Below are positions 34,441 to 46,554 of a stretch of DNA of 64,000 nt, one piece after another (the first letter of the stretch is position 1; every line of letters starts with the position of its first letter). The notes beneath the pieces are model-generated. The model ran no database searches. It saw only the letters and a list, made by a program, of their open reading frames with translations, and was not told where the DNA came from. The stretch comes from Gnetum montanum (lineage: Eukaryota > Streptophyta > Gnetopsida > Gnetales > Gnetaceae): contig MNCI01013908.1 in assembly GCA_015680685.1 (NCBI GenBank), positions 380,481 through 444,480 of the forward strand. The letters run 5' to 3'. The translations under genes and the position numbers were made by a program.

Positions 34441-35270
34441 CGTTAGCAGCATTACTTTGTCAAAGGAGGGATGATGGGTAGGAAGTGCCCATCTACTACT
34501 TGAGTCATGCTCTATGTGCGTACGAAACGAGGTATAACAACGTAGAGCGTAATTTCTTAGCATTAGTTTTTACGCTTAAAAAGTGTAGGCATTATCTTTT
34601 CCGTAGCAAGGTCAACATCATCTGTAAAAACAACATTCTTAGGGCCATTACGCACAATCTATACGAGAGTAGTAAAATAGCTTGCTGGAAGGCTATCACG
34701 GCAGAATTCGATCTACACTATATTGGCCAATCATCTACGAAAGGCCAGGCAATAGCTGACCAGTTAATAACATCACCAATTAACAATCAAGCGGCTATAG
34801 AACCAGAGTTCCCTGATGAACATGTACATAGTTTAAGCCCTGTCTTGATAGGCCCCGAAGCGACGTTGTATTTTGATGGAGCTTCAACTGCCAGAGGTGG
34901 CAGTGCTGCCACCGTTATTACGCTATCGCCTGAGGATGTGCATCTACACGCTTATCGCTTGACCTTCCCTTGTACGAACAATGTGGCGGAGTACGAGGGG
35001 CTTCTCAGGGGATTACTGACTGCCAGTGAACTCGATGTTTGACACCTGGCAATTAGGGACGATTCGATGCTTGTCATAAATCAGATCACAGGAGTCTACG
35101 CCTGCAAGGCTGTACATTTGCAGCCCTACTGCGATAAAGCTAAAGATCTTCTGAGATGATTTGCGACTATCGATGCCCAACACGTGCCATGCACTGACAA
35201 CACACTGGCCGACACACTGGCCACCCTGGCTCTGAATGTGCCTTCACATCTGTTTGACACCTACCTTGCA
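34441..35270 (+). pseudogene. Element C dual RNase H domains (Tat signature)
   Basis: The first RNase H follows RT: SDVALAALLCQ, PIYYLSHALCAYETRYNNVE and KKCRHYLF (about 34425-34620). After a linker, a second RNase H of the archaeal-like type starts with LYFDGASTARGGSAA (34867) and shows NNVAEYEGLLRGL (34978-35016). It continues MLVINQITGVYACKA and DNTLADTLATLA to about 35240. The pair of RNase H domains is characteristic of the Tat lineage of Ty3/gypsy. Stops: TAA near 34420, TAG near 34480, TGA at 35040 and TGA at 35157. Confidence 0.85.
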
Positions 35271-36570
35271 TTGATAACAGACTGCGCAGATCCTATCATT
35301 CAGACGGTGCAAATCTCTTCTCTTTTTGAGGGAAGCACACCTGAATGGTACGACGACATTAAAACTTACCTTTTACAGGGCGAACTACCATTTGAATTGA
35401 CACGCGCGCAGAAAGATGTGATCCGCAAGTGGGCTAGGCAATACGTCATCATCGGAGACATTAATCTTTGTAGACGCTCCTTTGATAGCGTGCTGCTTAT
35501 TTGCGTTGACAAAAACCAAGCACAACATATAGTCGGCAAAGTTCACAGGGGACTATGCGGTGGCCACGTAGCACCACGAGCTATGGCCTTAAAAATCCAT
35601 CGCTTAGGATACTACTGGCCATGCATGGAAAAAGATTGCCTAACAAAGGTTAAAACTTGTGACATGTGTCAGCGTCATGCGAATTGCATACACGTGTCAC
35701 CTACAGAATTACATACAACGCAAATAACATGGCCATTTCAACGATGGGGACTAGACATTATAGGCCCCATCACACCGAAATCTTCTGCAGGTCATAGCTT
35801 TATCATTACCACCACTGAGTATTTCACGAAGTGGGTAGAAGCTGTTCCCTCAACAGATTTGTCATTTTATCTTAGAAAATATAGTAACCAGATTTGGTCT
35901 CCTGATAACTATCGTGATCGACAATGGGCCACAGTTTAGTAGCACGGAAACCAAATCCTTCTGTGATAACCTGGGCATTAGACAATCTTTTTCCTTCCCC
36001 TATTGCCTGCAAGCGAATGGTCAAGCTGAAGCAATGAACAAAGTGATCATCAATCTGCTCAAGAAAATGCTCGACGGCAACAAAAGACGGTGGCACGAAC
36101 AGATCCTCTATGTGCTATGGACGTATCGTACTACATGTAGGATGGCTATGGGTAGTACGCCCTATAGCTTGGTTTACGGGTCTGAAGCAGTGCTGCCTCT
36201 CGAGTTGCAAATTCCTTCTCTGAGAATGGTCCTCTCCATGGTTATAAATGAGACTCAACACACCGAATCTCGAATCGCGGATTTGGATTCAGTAGAAGAG
36301 AAGCGAATGCAGGCTCTTGACACGATTGAAAAGTATCAAGACAAATAAAGATAAAAGCATCGTCACAACCTTCAGCAGCGCCTGATCAAGAAAGGAGATC
36401 TAGTTCTCAAGGCCATGCGCGAACCAGTAGGCAAGTTCTCTGCAAACTGGGAGGGCCCTTTCTTGGTGGTTGACGCGTATAACAACAGAGCATTCAAATT
36501 AGCAGACATCAATGGCAATGAATTACCGAACCCTGTAAATCATGTATATCTGAAGCAGTATTACGTTTAG
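35271..36570 (+). pseudogene. Element C integrase (one frameshift, two stops)
   Basis: The His/Cys domain (HRGLCGGHVAPRAM.. CDMCQRH, 35545-35680) precedes the catalytic core with the first Asp in RWGLDIIGP. Around 35862-35870 the frame shifts, apparently with loss of a few codons. In the new frame follow the second Asp (VIDNGPQFSS, 35911) and the Glu segment (QANGQAEAMNK). The C-terminal domain contains KKGDLVLKAMREP and NWEGPFLVVDAY and ends at TAG (36568-36570). In-frame TAA codons at 36346 and 36355 interrupt the link to that last domain. Confidence 0.88.
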
Positions 36571-36597
36571 CAGCGTCTCCAATGTGAACAATCAGGT

Positions 36598-37140
36598 ATG
36601 GCAACAATCGTTCGCTACGACGCCAAACTGGCAACAATCATCCACTATGATGCTAAACTGGCAACCATCGTCCGCTACGACGTAAAACTGGCATTCCTTG
36701 CACGCGTCTGCCATAACGCTAAACTGGCACTGACTGTCCACTACGATGCTAAACTGGCAAGTTGTAACCATCCGCTACGACATAAAAATGGCAATGTTGT
36801 ACACGTCTGCCAAGACGAAAAACTAGCATCTTTTGCACGCGTCCACCGCGACGCTAAACTGGCACCAGTTGTCCGCCACAACACAAAACTGGCACAGGTA
36901 AGTAGCCGTCTGCTGAGACGTAAAACCAGCACAGATCTGTCCCTAGGTCATGACACGAAACTGACATCCATAGCATGGTCTGCTGAGACCATAAATCAGA
37001 CACACCACCGTTTGCTACGACGTAAAACTAGCACTTCTCGGTCCACCCAGACTTTAAATTGGGACCATGGTCTGCTGAGACTTAAAAGCAGCAATGACAG
37101 TCTACCAGGACTTAAAACTGGGACTTACAGACTGCTGCCA
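36598..37140 (+). repeat. Tandem repeat array after integrase of element C
   Basis: At least a dozen diverging units of about 30-40 bp lie here, each built on CGCTACGACGCTAAACTGGC with a variable spacer such as AACAATCATC or TGCACGCGTC. The units become less regular towards 37140 (TGCTGAGACTTAAAAGCAGC). The 299-codon open frame across it (36598-37497) is a by-product of the repeat and not a gene. Arrays at this place are common in Tat-lineage elements. Confidence 0.82.
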
Positions 37141-38239
37141 TGCAAATCAAGCGAGCGTGATCATCTCTGTACAGCTGCACGACAAACAAGGTGGGATACT
37201 GAGACAGTCCCAGCGTCGCCACCCCACTGGCATCCTACTGATTCCTCGGATGAGCTGAGAGGCATCTTACTAATCCCTCAGAGATGCCGTCGCTGCGCCC
37301 ACTACAGCGGTGGTACCTCTGAGAGTTTAGTCTCGCCAGCCGGAGCCCTGACGATATCCTCGTCGACAACGACCTCGGGGACCTATGCTGATCCTCGCTA
37401 TCAGACGCTGGCTTCGCAGATTCATCTAGCTGGTTCTTTGCCTAACGAGTTAGGTGCACTGTGTCTGATGTCTTTTGGTGACGATATGCTGGGCTAATCG
37501 TCAGGATTGGCGGTTCCGGCCTCGTGCTACAGCTTCTTCTTCACGGCCCAATTGCTCTATCTCGCATCAAATGACGCTCGTTTCGACAACCTCGTCTCTT
37601 GTTCGCATGAGCAATGGTGTCCTCTATTTTCTTCTGTGGTTGCAGGTTACTTGCTTCGAGGGTGTGGTTCAAAGGTGCGTCCATCTGAGCAGTGAAGAAC
37701 AACAGCGTTTTGAGATGGCTGCTCAGGTTTGCCCATCCACTTAGAACTGCATGCCTATACCTCTCATAATCCTACCCTTAGCTCTTATTTCATTTCATCC
37801 CTACCATCTGCTTCTCGTATCCAAAAGCTACATACGCAAACACTCATCTTTCACACTCGCAGTGCAATCAAGCCCATAACATGGTTAAGCGCTGTAGCAG
37901 AGATATCGCAGAAGTGATGCGCCGTGCTCCTTTTGCAAGCATTCCTGCTATAATCTGTGACAGAGAAATCTCAGGCTGATGCGCTACGCTCGGCTAAAAG
38001 CATTCCTGTTGACATAAGTGTGCGTACATTTCTGTGCGTTCAGTAAGCGTATTCCACACTCCTATCATCCTGACTCATTTTACGTCTTCCCCGAACCTAT
38101 TTCCTACTATGTCATTCTATCTCCCATTCCCTCCAGCTTTGCTCTTCCATGTTGACAGGGCAACACTTGAGTAGCCATGGATGGACGCTGTTCTTACTTC
38201 TACCAATCCGGTGTTTCATATTTTTTGTCGACGTCTTTC
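37141..38239 (+). other. Non-coding 3' region of element C up to assembly gap
   Basis: No gene recognised. Short open frames (37475-37744, 37507-37695) have no family resemblance. A polypurine tract and the first 136 bp of the 3' LTR should lie here but are absent, because the sequence jumps at the N at 38240. Confidence 0.5.
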
Positions 38240-38240
38240 N
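38240..38240. other. Assembly gap (single N) at the start of the 3' LTR of element C
   Basis: Sequence right of the N begins exactly at the base matching 22518 of the 5' LTR. Sequence to the left has no match to 22382-22517. At least 136 bp of LTR and the polypurine tract are therefore missing from the assembly here. Confidence 0.8.
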
Positions 38241-39702
38241 GTGCAGATTCCTAATCTTACTATGTTTTCTCTGGTTACGCTATATCACGCGACGTAGCGT
38301 AATGACGCTTAGCGTGATTCTATTTAAACATAGTTCGGCATCAGAAGGCTAGTTACTTCGGCATGGGGAGAGGCTTGAGCAGCGTAATATGCGACTTCTC
38401 ATATATTTTGCTAAGTCTTTTGTTTAAGGCCAGGTTTACGCTCTATTATGCACGGCAGCGTAATGAGCTCCAAAACAGTCAAAGGCAAAGTCTAAGAAAG
38501 TGCAACAGATCAACCCTTTTCTCTTGGCGTGCGAATTGCTCATCATACGCTCATTATGCAACGTAGCGTATCACAACATAGTGCATCGCCAAGCTAGACA
38601 TCGTTTACGCTTCATTACACGCGGCTACGTAAGCGAGCGTAAAATAGCTTGAATCCATTGTTTCCATGTTATGTTACACTCATGCATGCAACGCAGCGCG
38701 AATGAGCGGTAATATAACCCAAAGATAGTTGAAACATACCCGACGCGCATCTGTTCTTCACACGCACAATACGCAAATAAGCGTATTATGCGTAGTCACA
38801 AAGTTTGACACAAAAATGGTCAGGTCAATAGTACTCGAAACATTCGGGACACATGTCATCAGGGTTGTGCCTTTTCCACAGGACGTCACAGCCTATAAAT
38901 ACACCAGTTGACAAAGATACAAGGGTTGGAAAATCAAAGAGGCAAGGACATTTTTCTGAGCATAGGAGCACTTATCACTTTGAGCAGAGACAGAGAGAGT
39001 AGCACTCTGGCAATTTTTGATAGCATCACCTTCCGGCAGAAATAGAGCACAGTTCGCTTTGAGCATCGGCAACAAGAGTAATCGTTCTTTTGGGGAAGAC
39101 ACAACTTTCTCCATCAGCGATCATTGGCGGTCCTAAACAGAAACTACCTAAGGCGAAAGAAGCAGATCAAAGATCGTGAGATCATCTTGCACGGTTTGTA
39201 GACTCTATTGGTCAGAAATAGTTGATTGATAGATGTCAGAGCTTGACCTTCCTTGCATCCCAGCTTTGGCCCACGAGGTAGATCAGACTTTTATTTGGAC
39301 AGTTTTCTTGTTGTTTTGTGCTTGCTTTACATCAAGTAATCGGGGTCTCCCCAGTGTAACGTGATATACAAAATATACATTTTTCAAGTCAAAGCGTAGA
39401 TCTTGAAACTACGCGTTTCTCTTGTGTTAGCCTCCTCTTATCGTGTTTAGCATTATCATCGTTACAATTCATCTACGTCGTTTTCCCCTCATTTTGCAAT
39501 TCCTCGAATCAAATCGATCTGCGAAATATTTCATAATCTCCATCGTTTTGCTGATTAGTAAGTCCCTGTCTGATCGACAAGACCGTTCAGGGCGCTGTGG
39601 ATTCGTTTTTCCAGCATAGCCCTCGCACGGATCCGTGGTTAAAACTGTGTATGCGGGATTTTGTTTGGTATTTTCCAGCTGCTGACATTTTCCGTCATTA
39701 CA
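38241..39702 (+). repeat. Element C 3' LTR (1462 bp shown, start missing)
   Basis: It aligns with 22518-23976 base for base with scattered substitutions, mostly transitions, and ends GTCATTACA before AGAAC (39703-39707). The open frame at 39597-39872 runs off its end into the flank and is not a gene. Confidence 0.9.
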
Positions 39703-39707
39703 AGAAC

Positions 39708-41849
39708 CCCTTAAATAAGAAAGGTTATTATATTTCCCTTTTCATGGAGCATAAAGGTTTAGAACTAAAATTCCTAGGATATGAGCAAGACAAAGGTTTT
39801 CAATTAAATATTCAAAAATATTTAAGGTATAGAATTGCCAAAACTTGTCCAAAAATCCAAAAGAAGCCATAAATTTCAAAGAATGTATATTTTATTAAGG
39901 CATTTCTGAAGGCTAGGTATTGGTTATGCTCATTACCAACAAAATACACCATTAGGTCTTGGAATAACCTCGCTAATATCATTGAATTATCCTTTAAATT
40001 ATTTTAATGTTAAAAAATATCAACAATCCCAAGAGAGTATATTTAAATGAGTCTTCTTTAAAGGCTAGCTCTTGGTTACCCTCACTACTAAAACAATATA
40101 TTGAGAGCTCTTAGAATAACATTACTAATATCATTAGCTACTCCTTGTGACTCCAAACAAGTTACTCATGGCTAGGTCTTGATAATAGCCTCACTACTAA
40201 CATCCTTAATGACCTTGTTACATGTATCATTGGATGGATAAATCTTGACTATGCCTCATCACAATCCCACTAGACTCAAATGCTCAATGCCATGGTATTA
40301 ACTAAACCTATAGTCTTACATGAACTAACGAATCAAAATCTAGGGTAGGAAATTTATCTAATAACCCTTGCTCCCATGGGATGGGTTTCAATTAAGAACA
40401 CTCTGCTACAATATGTAGATGAGGACATCTAAAAGATTCATAGCTCCTAATATCAACTGAGCAAAACCAATCCTATAAATATTATTATTTTATTCTAAAA
40501 ATCTAAAAGAAATTCAAAATGACCAAAGATCTATGATATTAAAAATTTCATAAAATTCTCACAAAGTCATGTTTATGTCATGAGAAAATCCAAAATAATC
40601 ATAAAAAATTTAGGGAGCAAGTTAGAAAGAATTGTGATAATTCTAAAGAAAATTTACCAAAGGACAAAAAATGGTCTAGATAGGATTAACATATAAAAAT
40701 AAGCCTAAAACGATGAAAATTTGGTAGAATCTCAGCATAATAATCAAAATCATAGAAGAATAATAGAAAATAAGAAAGTAGAGAGGAGAAATAGAAAATG
40801 CACAACAAGATAGAGTAGCTACATAAAAATAAACATAAAATAATCTTTCTCATGGGATCCACAACAAAATAGGACAGCTACATAAAAAGAAAAGTAGAAT
40901 AAACTTTCTTCTAGAATCCTCAATATAATAGAGCAACCATATGAAAAGGAAAATAAAATAATCTTTCTTATAAAATCTACAATAAAATAGGGTGGCTATA
41001 TGAAAAGGAAACTAAAATAAACTTTCTTACAGAATCAAAATCTTCTTAGCATCTTCCTTTTCTACTTCATGTTCTTAATTAGTTTTTGCTTTGCTTAACC
41101 TGTCATACTTGAAACCCTTCTACAAATTGAGATGCAACATATCTAGGATCACAACCTATTTATAAGGGAAAAAATAGAATAACTAGAGTAAAATCAACTT
41201 CAAAATGAAGACAAAAGGACAAAAGTGCACCTTTTAGAAAAATGTAACGGAACGTAGTTTTGGAAAAACGATGGTAGAAAACCAATCAGTGAAAAGAGGT
41301 AGTAGAAAATAAGTAGCAGAAGAGGTGGTGGATAAAAAGTAATATACATAACATATGGTATATGTTGTGCATATAATATATATATGCTTTACGTGTTATG
41401 TAAAAACCCATAACAAATTTGGAAAACAAATGTGTATGTAAAAAGAAATAATCATTACTAAACCAAAAGACACCCATTGATTAAGACATTAAAGCATAAA
41501 ACTATCCAAAACATGCATGGAAACTTCCAATCCACTTATCAACTCCTATTCCAAGAAAATGAACCAAATTTAAAACTTATAGAAGAATATTCTAAACCAT
41601 GACCATACACAAAAATATGTAGTGAACATAAAGATTCAAAACCTAAAATTAAGAATAAATAAGAAAACATATCTAGACCTTTTAAAATGAAAAGACCATC
41701 TTGTCCAACATGATATGTATCTTCAAATGAACAAAACTTGATTATCATTAATGTTACATGGGATAATAAATGAAAATATAGATTATTAAGATGATAAATA
41801 AGATACGTAGAGTGTATAATCCTAGGGATATGTAGTCCATTTTTGAATA
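39708..41849. other. AT-rich flank of element C, no gene
   Basis: No coding region is recognised. At 39900-40250 a degenerate phrase of the kind GGCTAGGTCTTGGAATAACC with CTCACTACTAA recurs a few times. An AT microsatellite lies at 41340-41400. Confidence 0.5.
40801..41036 (+). repeat. Four tandem units of about 60 bp
   Basis: Each unit has ACAACAAAATAGGACAGCTA or a variant, then CATAAAAAGAAAAG-like, then ATAATCTTTCTCATGGGATC-like sequence. The units have diverged by many substitutions. Confidence 0.6.
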
Positions 41850-43394
41850 CTCTTCCATGAGTTCAGTCATGGGGAAGATACCCTAACTTGAATTAAGAAC
41901 TGATAAGTGCATTTTAACTTTTTTATTTTATAATTTTTTGATTTACAATTTTTTTATATTTTTCTAAATTTTTTGTATTTTCTTCATTCTTTAGTATATT
42001 TTCTATTATTTAATACTTTCCATAATTTCTTTTCATTTCTTTATTCTTTGATATCTTTTAAGCTCTTTATACATTTTCTTATTCTAACATATCTTTTATT
42101 ATTTTTATAATTTTACTATTTGCCATATATTATTGTTGATATTTCTAATAAAGTGTAAATGAACAAGAAAGATGTAATTGAAATACTAAGAAATTTACTC
42201 CATGTTATCATATCATTGAGACCACATCATCCATCCACTCATTTCCAATAATAAAAGATTCTTATGATGGACATAATGACATTCTCATCATAATAAAACT
42301 AAAATAGACTTGACATCATTATGCCTAGATGCAAAAGTGAAGAACCAAGTGGAAATGAAAAGTATGTGACATCAAGATGATTTATGAATTCTCTAAAGCT
42401 ATCATTTTGAGTCTTATTATACTACTAAGTTGCATTATTTACTTGAGTTCTAACAAAAAATGGAAGTGTGCTCTAAAATAAGTGTTGCCTTACCATGTCA
42501 CTATAAAGACATTTTATACTTTGCCTAAAGCTAGCCATGTGGTAAGGTTGCCATAGTAGCAACATAATAAATACATGTAATAACAATTTCTAGAGGTTCC
42601 ACTAGAAAGACATGTTATCCATGCTTGAAGTTAGATGACTTCTCAGAAATTTCAAGGTTTCTTAAACTTTCATTTGTTATGGAGCTAAAAAGACATGTTA
42701 GCCACACCGAAAGGTACTCTTTGTCCAATGGCCAAGTCTACTTCAAAATAAACTATGTAGTTAATAAATTGCTTCCTTGTGCTTCATTGCCAAGTAATGA
42801 TATTTCTTACAATGGTGATAGTCTTATGGTTGTTAATCTTGGGATGATACCATGTGATGTCGCTAGTAAGTGATATGAACTTGGTTTAGATCTTGGACAG
42901 ATAGGCTAATGATCATTTTAATCATGCATCACATACAAAATTCACTATGCTTATGGTAAGACACCTTACATTCCATTTTTTGTAATCCCTAATACTACCA
43001 TTCCTTTTCATTTTTATATATAATTATACTTTGATGGTTTTGTATGACATATTGTTATTTTTTATTAGAGTAATACTAACATGTGTGGTTTAGAGGATAG
43101 GTATGATTTACATTCAACTCCTTAGGTATCCATGGATACTTGTAGATGTGGTTATACAAGAGTATTAAGGACATGAGCTTACTTTGAGGAGGATCCACTT
43201 GTATAACTCTTATGTTTCATACTTGATGAACAATGTTACATAATCTTGTACCTCTTGGATACTTTAGCAATCATCATTTTTTCCCTACAAATTCATACTC
43301 ACTCATAAGTTTATCAATTTTGATCAAATCATCTCCTAAACCTTAGTTGACTTACCTTGCTTGAACTCCTTTAACATACTTTTAACATCATAAT
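41850..43394 (+). repeat. Old family A/D 3' internal region fragment
   Basis: GTTCAGTCATGGGGAAGATA and the T-rich block after it match the conserved block of A at about 1074-1320. CTAGAAAGACATGTTATCCATGCTTGAAG-like sequence (42603) and a GAGGAGGATCCACTTG piece (43187) match A at 1887 and 2390. It is interrupted by B2 at 43394. The open frame at 42625-42873 falls inside it and is not a gene. Confidence 0.6.
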
Positions 43395-44439
43395 TGATGA
43401 GTGGTGAGGTACCCCTACACTCAACCATACGAAATGAGCGTAGCACGCACAATCTGGTCGAACTCCGTAGACTAAGTGCCTACACGCCCCATGGAACACT
43501 TGGGGTTAATCATTCGTTGTCATCCCAGACTTACTTGTGGTTGTCACGGTGTATGGTTAAGTAAGTCCGAGGTATATGATTTTTATGGTCTTTTATGTTT
43601 TTCTCCTATGCTATTGAGGTGAAGGGTTGAAGAAACTAACTAACTCTAACCAATGAACTAAGTCTAAATTACCTAGCATCAGCATCCATTCTCACTTACC
43701 ATACACACCCTGAACCGATGCAACTGTGGTTACCAAATGCTAATCGTTGTTGGGATCCCATGCGTAACACACGTGCTTGAAGTGGTCGTACTAAGGCACT
43801 TAACTAGGAGGAAAGGGTTGAGAAAGCTAATTTAGCCTAAGTGCAATGAGCAGCCAATTCCTTGGTTATCCGTACACATTCTGGTGCACGACTACCATTG
43901 GGATTACCAAGCACAGATCCTAGATATGCCATTGGGTTACCAAGTAGTCACACTGAGATGCTCATAATCAAGTCGTACTCATTCTGCGTTGTGATGAGCA
44001 TCCATTCCTTGACTATCCGTACACATCCTTAGATGCTCGTAATCAAGTCGTACTCATTCTACATTAGTAAGAGAAAGTAATAAATAACAATAAATAAAAT
44101 CCTATTCCATGCACTACAAGGTTTATCCAGGAAGTTTGTATTTATTGCCATACACAACTTGTGTTCAGGTACAACGTTGCTCGAATAAAGATCCGTTCAC
44201 TTTAGGACTCCTACTGTGGGCACATGGAAAATATTCTATCTTTGGAGTGATCAATCTGCTAGAGTTTCCCTACTTCTAGTCTAGGATGAGGAAACAAGGA
44301 AGAGTTGCCTCTTATTTATAGATATGACAGCACACCGTGATATCGTGTATGTGACATCGCAAGGGACGACGTGATATTGCAGGGGATGTGATATTGTGAC
44401 GGCCGCGATATCGTGGCCTATGCAAATCATGTCTCATCA
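43395..44439 (-). repeat. B2 3' LTR (1045 bp)
   Basis: It runs from TGATGAGTGG to CTCATCA. Relative to B1 it has an extra stretch of about 225 bp (43830-44060) that includes a tandem duplication around AATCAAGTCGTACTCATTCT, present also in the B2 5' LTR. GATATC palindromes lie at 44338-44410. Confidence 0.88.
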
Positions 44440-44451
44440 TACCCCCATGAC
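44440..44451 (-). promoter_or_regulatory. B2 polypurine tract
   Basis: Minus-strand GTCATGGGGGTA directly abuts the 3' LTR, identical to B1. Confidence 0.78.
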
Positions 44452-46554
44452 TGAATGAAAACTCATTCTCGAGTTCCTTATAAAATATTGGGAAGGTATG
44501 GGATTATTGAGGGGAATGGAACTAATGGGATGACATGTGAACATATCATCATTACAAGACTCAACAATTGGTGTTCATGACAACAAGGGTGAATACCTTA
44601 TTACATTGACATCATGCCTCATTTGGAAGCTGAGAGAAAAGAGAAGAGAGAAGAGGAGAGAAGAAGAGAGAAGAAGTCTTGCTGCTGCCAATGCCAAGAT
44701 TGTACCTTTCATTGTCCATCCATAAGCATGTCATCGATCTTGCTCCTTTCATAGCTACTTTCAGCACTGCTCCATTCCAAGCATTCCTTCCAGATCTGGT
44801 CCGTTGTTGCATGATTGCCATCTACACACACAACATAGTCTTGTATTAGCAAGGGTAGATGAATTTCAATGTCGGTAATACCTTACTTCGGTATAAGTCC
44901 ATTGGCTGGGTTGTGGTATGGCTAATTATGGGTCTAGAGATATATTAATGATGACTACCGAAGGTGTAGGGGTTATGAAAGAATTAAAAAAAATTCGGGG
45001 CTAAGAGAAAATCGAAGAAATCAGGCCCTGTACCCCCATGACTAATCACGAACCTCCAATAGCATTAGAATGGAGAAAGAAAATGAGTAAGAAAGTTATA
45101 AAAAGGAAAAACTATGGCATCGATGAAATGGATGTCAAGATGGAAATGAAAAAATAAAACTAATTGCAAAATGTTAAGGGAAAGAATTTAACTAATTCCC
45201 CAAATAGGAATGTTAGTGGGTCCTCCCCAAAGTAGGCTTATGCCCTTAATGCCCTGACAAACCCACATTCAAAGAGTCCGTAGGCTTTGGGAATGTCATT
45301 TGAAACAAGAGTTAAAGTCTTAACCACAAGAATTTACCAAAAATAAAACAATGTATCTACCAAAATATACACTAATGATACAACCGATAATGAGGTGAAC
45401 AATGGAGAGAAGAATGGAGAGAAGAGAATGGAATGGAATCCCAAGAACAAGGTGGTGTATAGCCCCTTGTGTCCTTCATGATTAATGTGACTTGGAAAAT
45501 CTCATTCCAACGTTGGCCTCAAACCAACCACATCCAATGACTTTGCATCAATGCATTCGGCCAAACCATCCTTTTGAAGTAACAAGAATGCCTTCTCCAA
45601 GAAGCACCACCATTCCGACGAAACAAGGGAGAGAATGGGGAGCGAGAAGGGCCTTAGTTAGAGGAAACATTTTTGGTTCCATAACCAGTGCTTGTAGCCC
45701 AAGTTTATTCTGTCTAAGGGGTGTGCTTTGAATTCTAACTTTTTTTTGTTTTGTGTTTTTATGCATGAGAACCACACCATGCAAAGAATTATTATTTTTA
45801 TTGTCTCAGCTTTCAATAATTGGGTAACATTGGAATGACGAGAAAACCCAAGAAGAAAACATCCAAGCACCCAAGAGAATGGCCAACACAAAAGCATCAA
45901 GTTCCCTTGAAGTCACACCCTTTTCAAACCTTGAGTCCTTCCTTAGTTTGAGAAATGCCTAATCACCGATTCGTTAAAGTTCATATTATGAAAGGGACTG
46001 TACATTTCCAAGTCGAGAGAGACCATAGAAACTGGTGGATGGATGGATGAAGTGAACTCATTGCCTGCCATATCAAAAGAAACATACCTTAGTGTCAACA
46101 TTGTAACTTAAAGGTAAAAACCAAACATTAGCAATCAATAAAAAATAGTTCATACCATCATGCAAAACACTTATTGGGTGAAAATCTTACAGGATGGATC
46201 ACACACACACACACACAATGGAAAAGTATAATGATGTTGTAAAAAAAAAAACAAGAAGAGTTAAAGAAAGTTGTAAAACAAAAACAAGAAAAGTTAAAGA
46301 AATTTTTAAAACAAAAATATGTAAGACAAAAACGTGTAAAACAAAAATGTGTAAGAAAAAATCTTGTAAAACAAAAACAACGTAAAACAAAAATGCATAA
46401 AACAAAAATGTGTAAAACAAAAACTTAAAAAGAACTGAGGGCCCCATATGATTAGCATAGGTGGCCATCTCCCCCATTACTGAATTGTAAGGAAGAGATC
46501 TGAAATAATGAACATCTATTTGAATTTTGTAAAAGTGCCCAACTTCTCCGAATT
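44452..46554 (-). other. B2 3' non-coding region
   Basis: Collinear with B1 14400-16455. It includes a GAGAGAA-rich stretch (44630-44675), one CATGGTGTGG unit (45770-45790), a CA microsatellite (46200-46216) and a GTAAAACAAAAA-type A-rich block (46240-46430). No gene; the Phe-rich and Lys-rich open frames over 46194-46477 are frames through this block. Confidence 0.7.

Larger units (their letters stand above)
22382..39702 (+). mobile_element. Element C: Tat/Ogre-like Ty3/gypsy element with an antisense spliced gene (17.3 kb)
   Basis: The order is 5' LTR, primer site, gag-protease, an interval holding an antisense eight-exon gene, RT, RNase H, a second RNase H, integrase, tandem repeats, an assembly gap, and the 3' LTR. 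Two RNase H domains and the CxYHxLCGHDT-type gag motif point to the Tat lineage; a spliced interval between protease and RT is known in Ogre members of it. The element is more GC-rich than its surroundings. Its LTRs differ at only a few positions per hundred, so it is younger than families A and D. Most lesions are nonsense codons; one frameshift is visible, in integrase. Confidence 0.9.

Noticed and set aside
36598-37497. 299-codon open frame on the + strand after integrase
   Set aside because: It is composed of the imperfect tandem repeat with a period of about 30-40 bp and low-complexity wording; no start context or family resemblance.
39597-39872. 91-codon frame at the right edge of element C
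   Set aside because: It begins inside the 3' LTR and runs into flanking AT-rich DNA, an accident of the insertion site.
42625-42873. 82-codon open frame
   Set aside because: It falls within an old 3' non-coding region of family A/D and resembles no protein.
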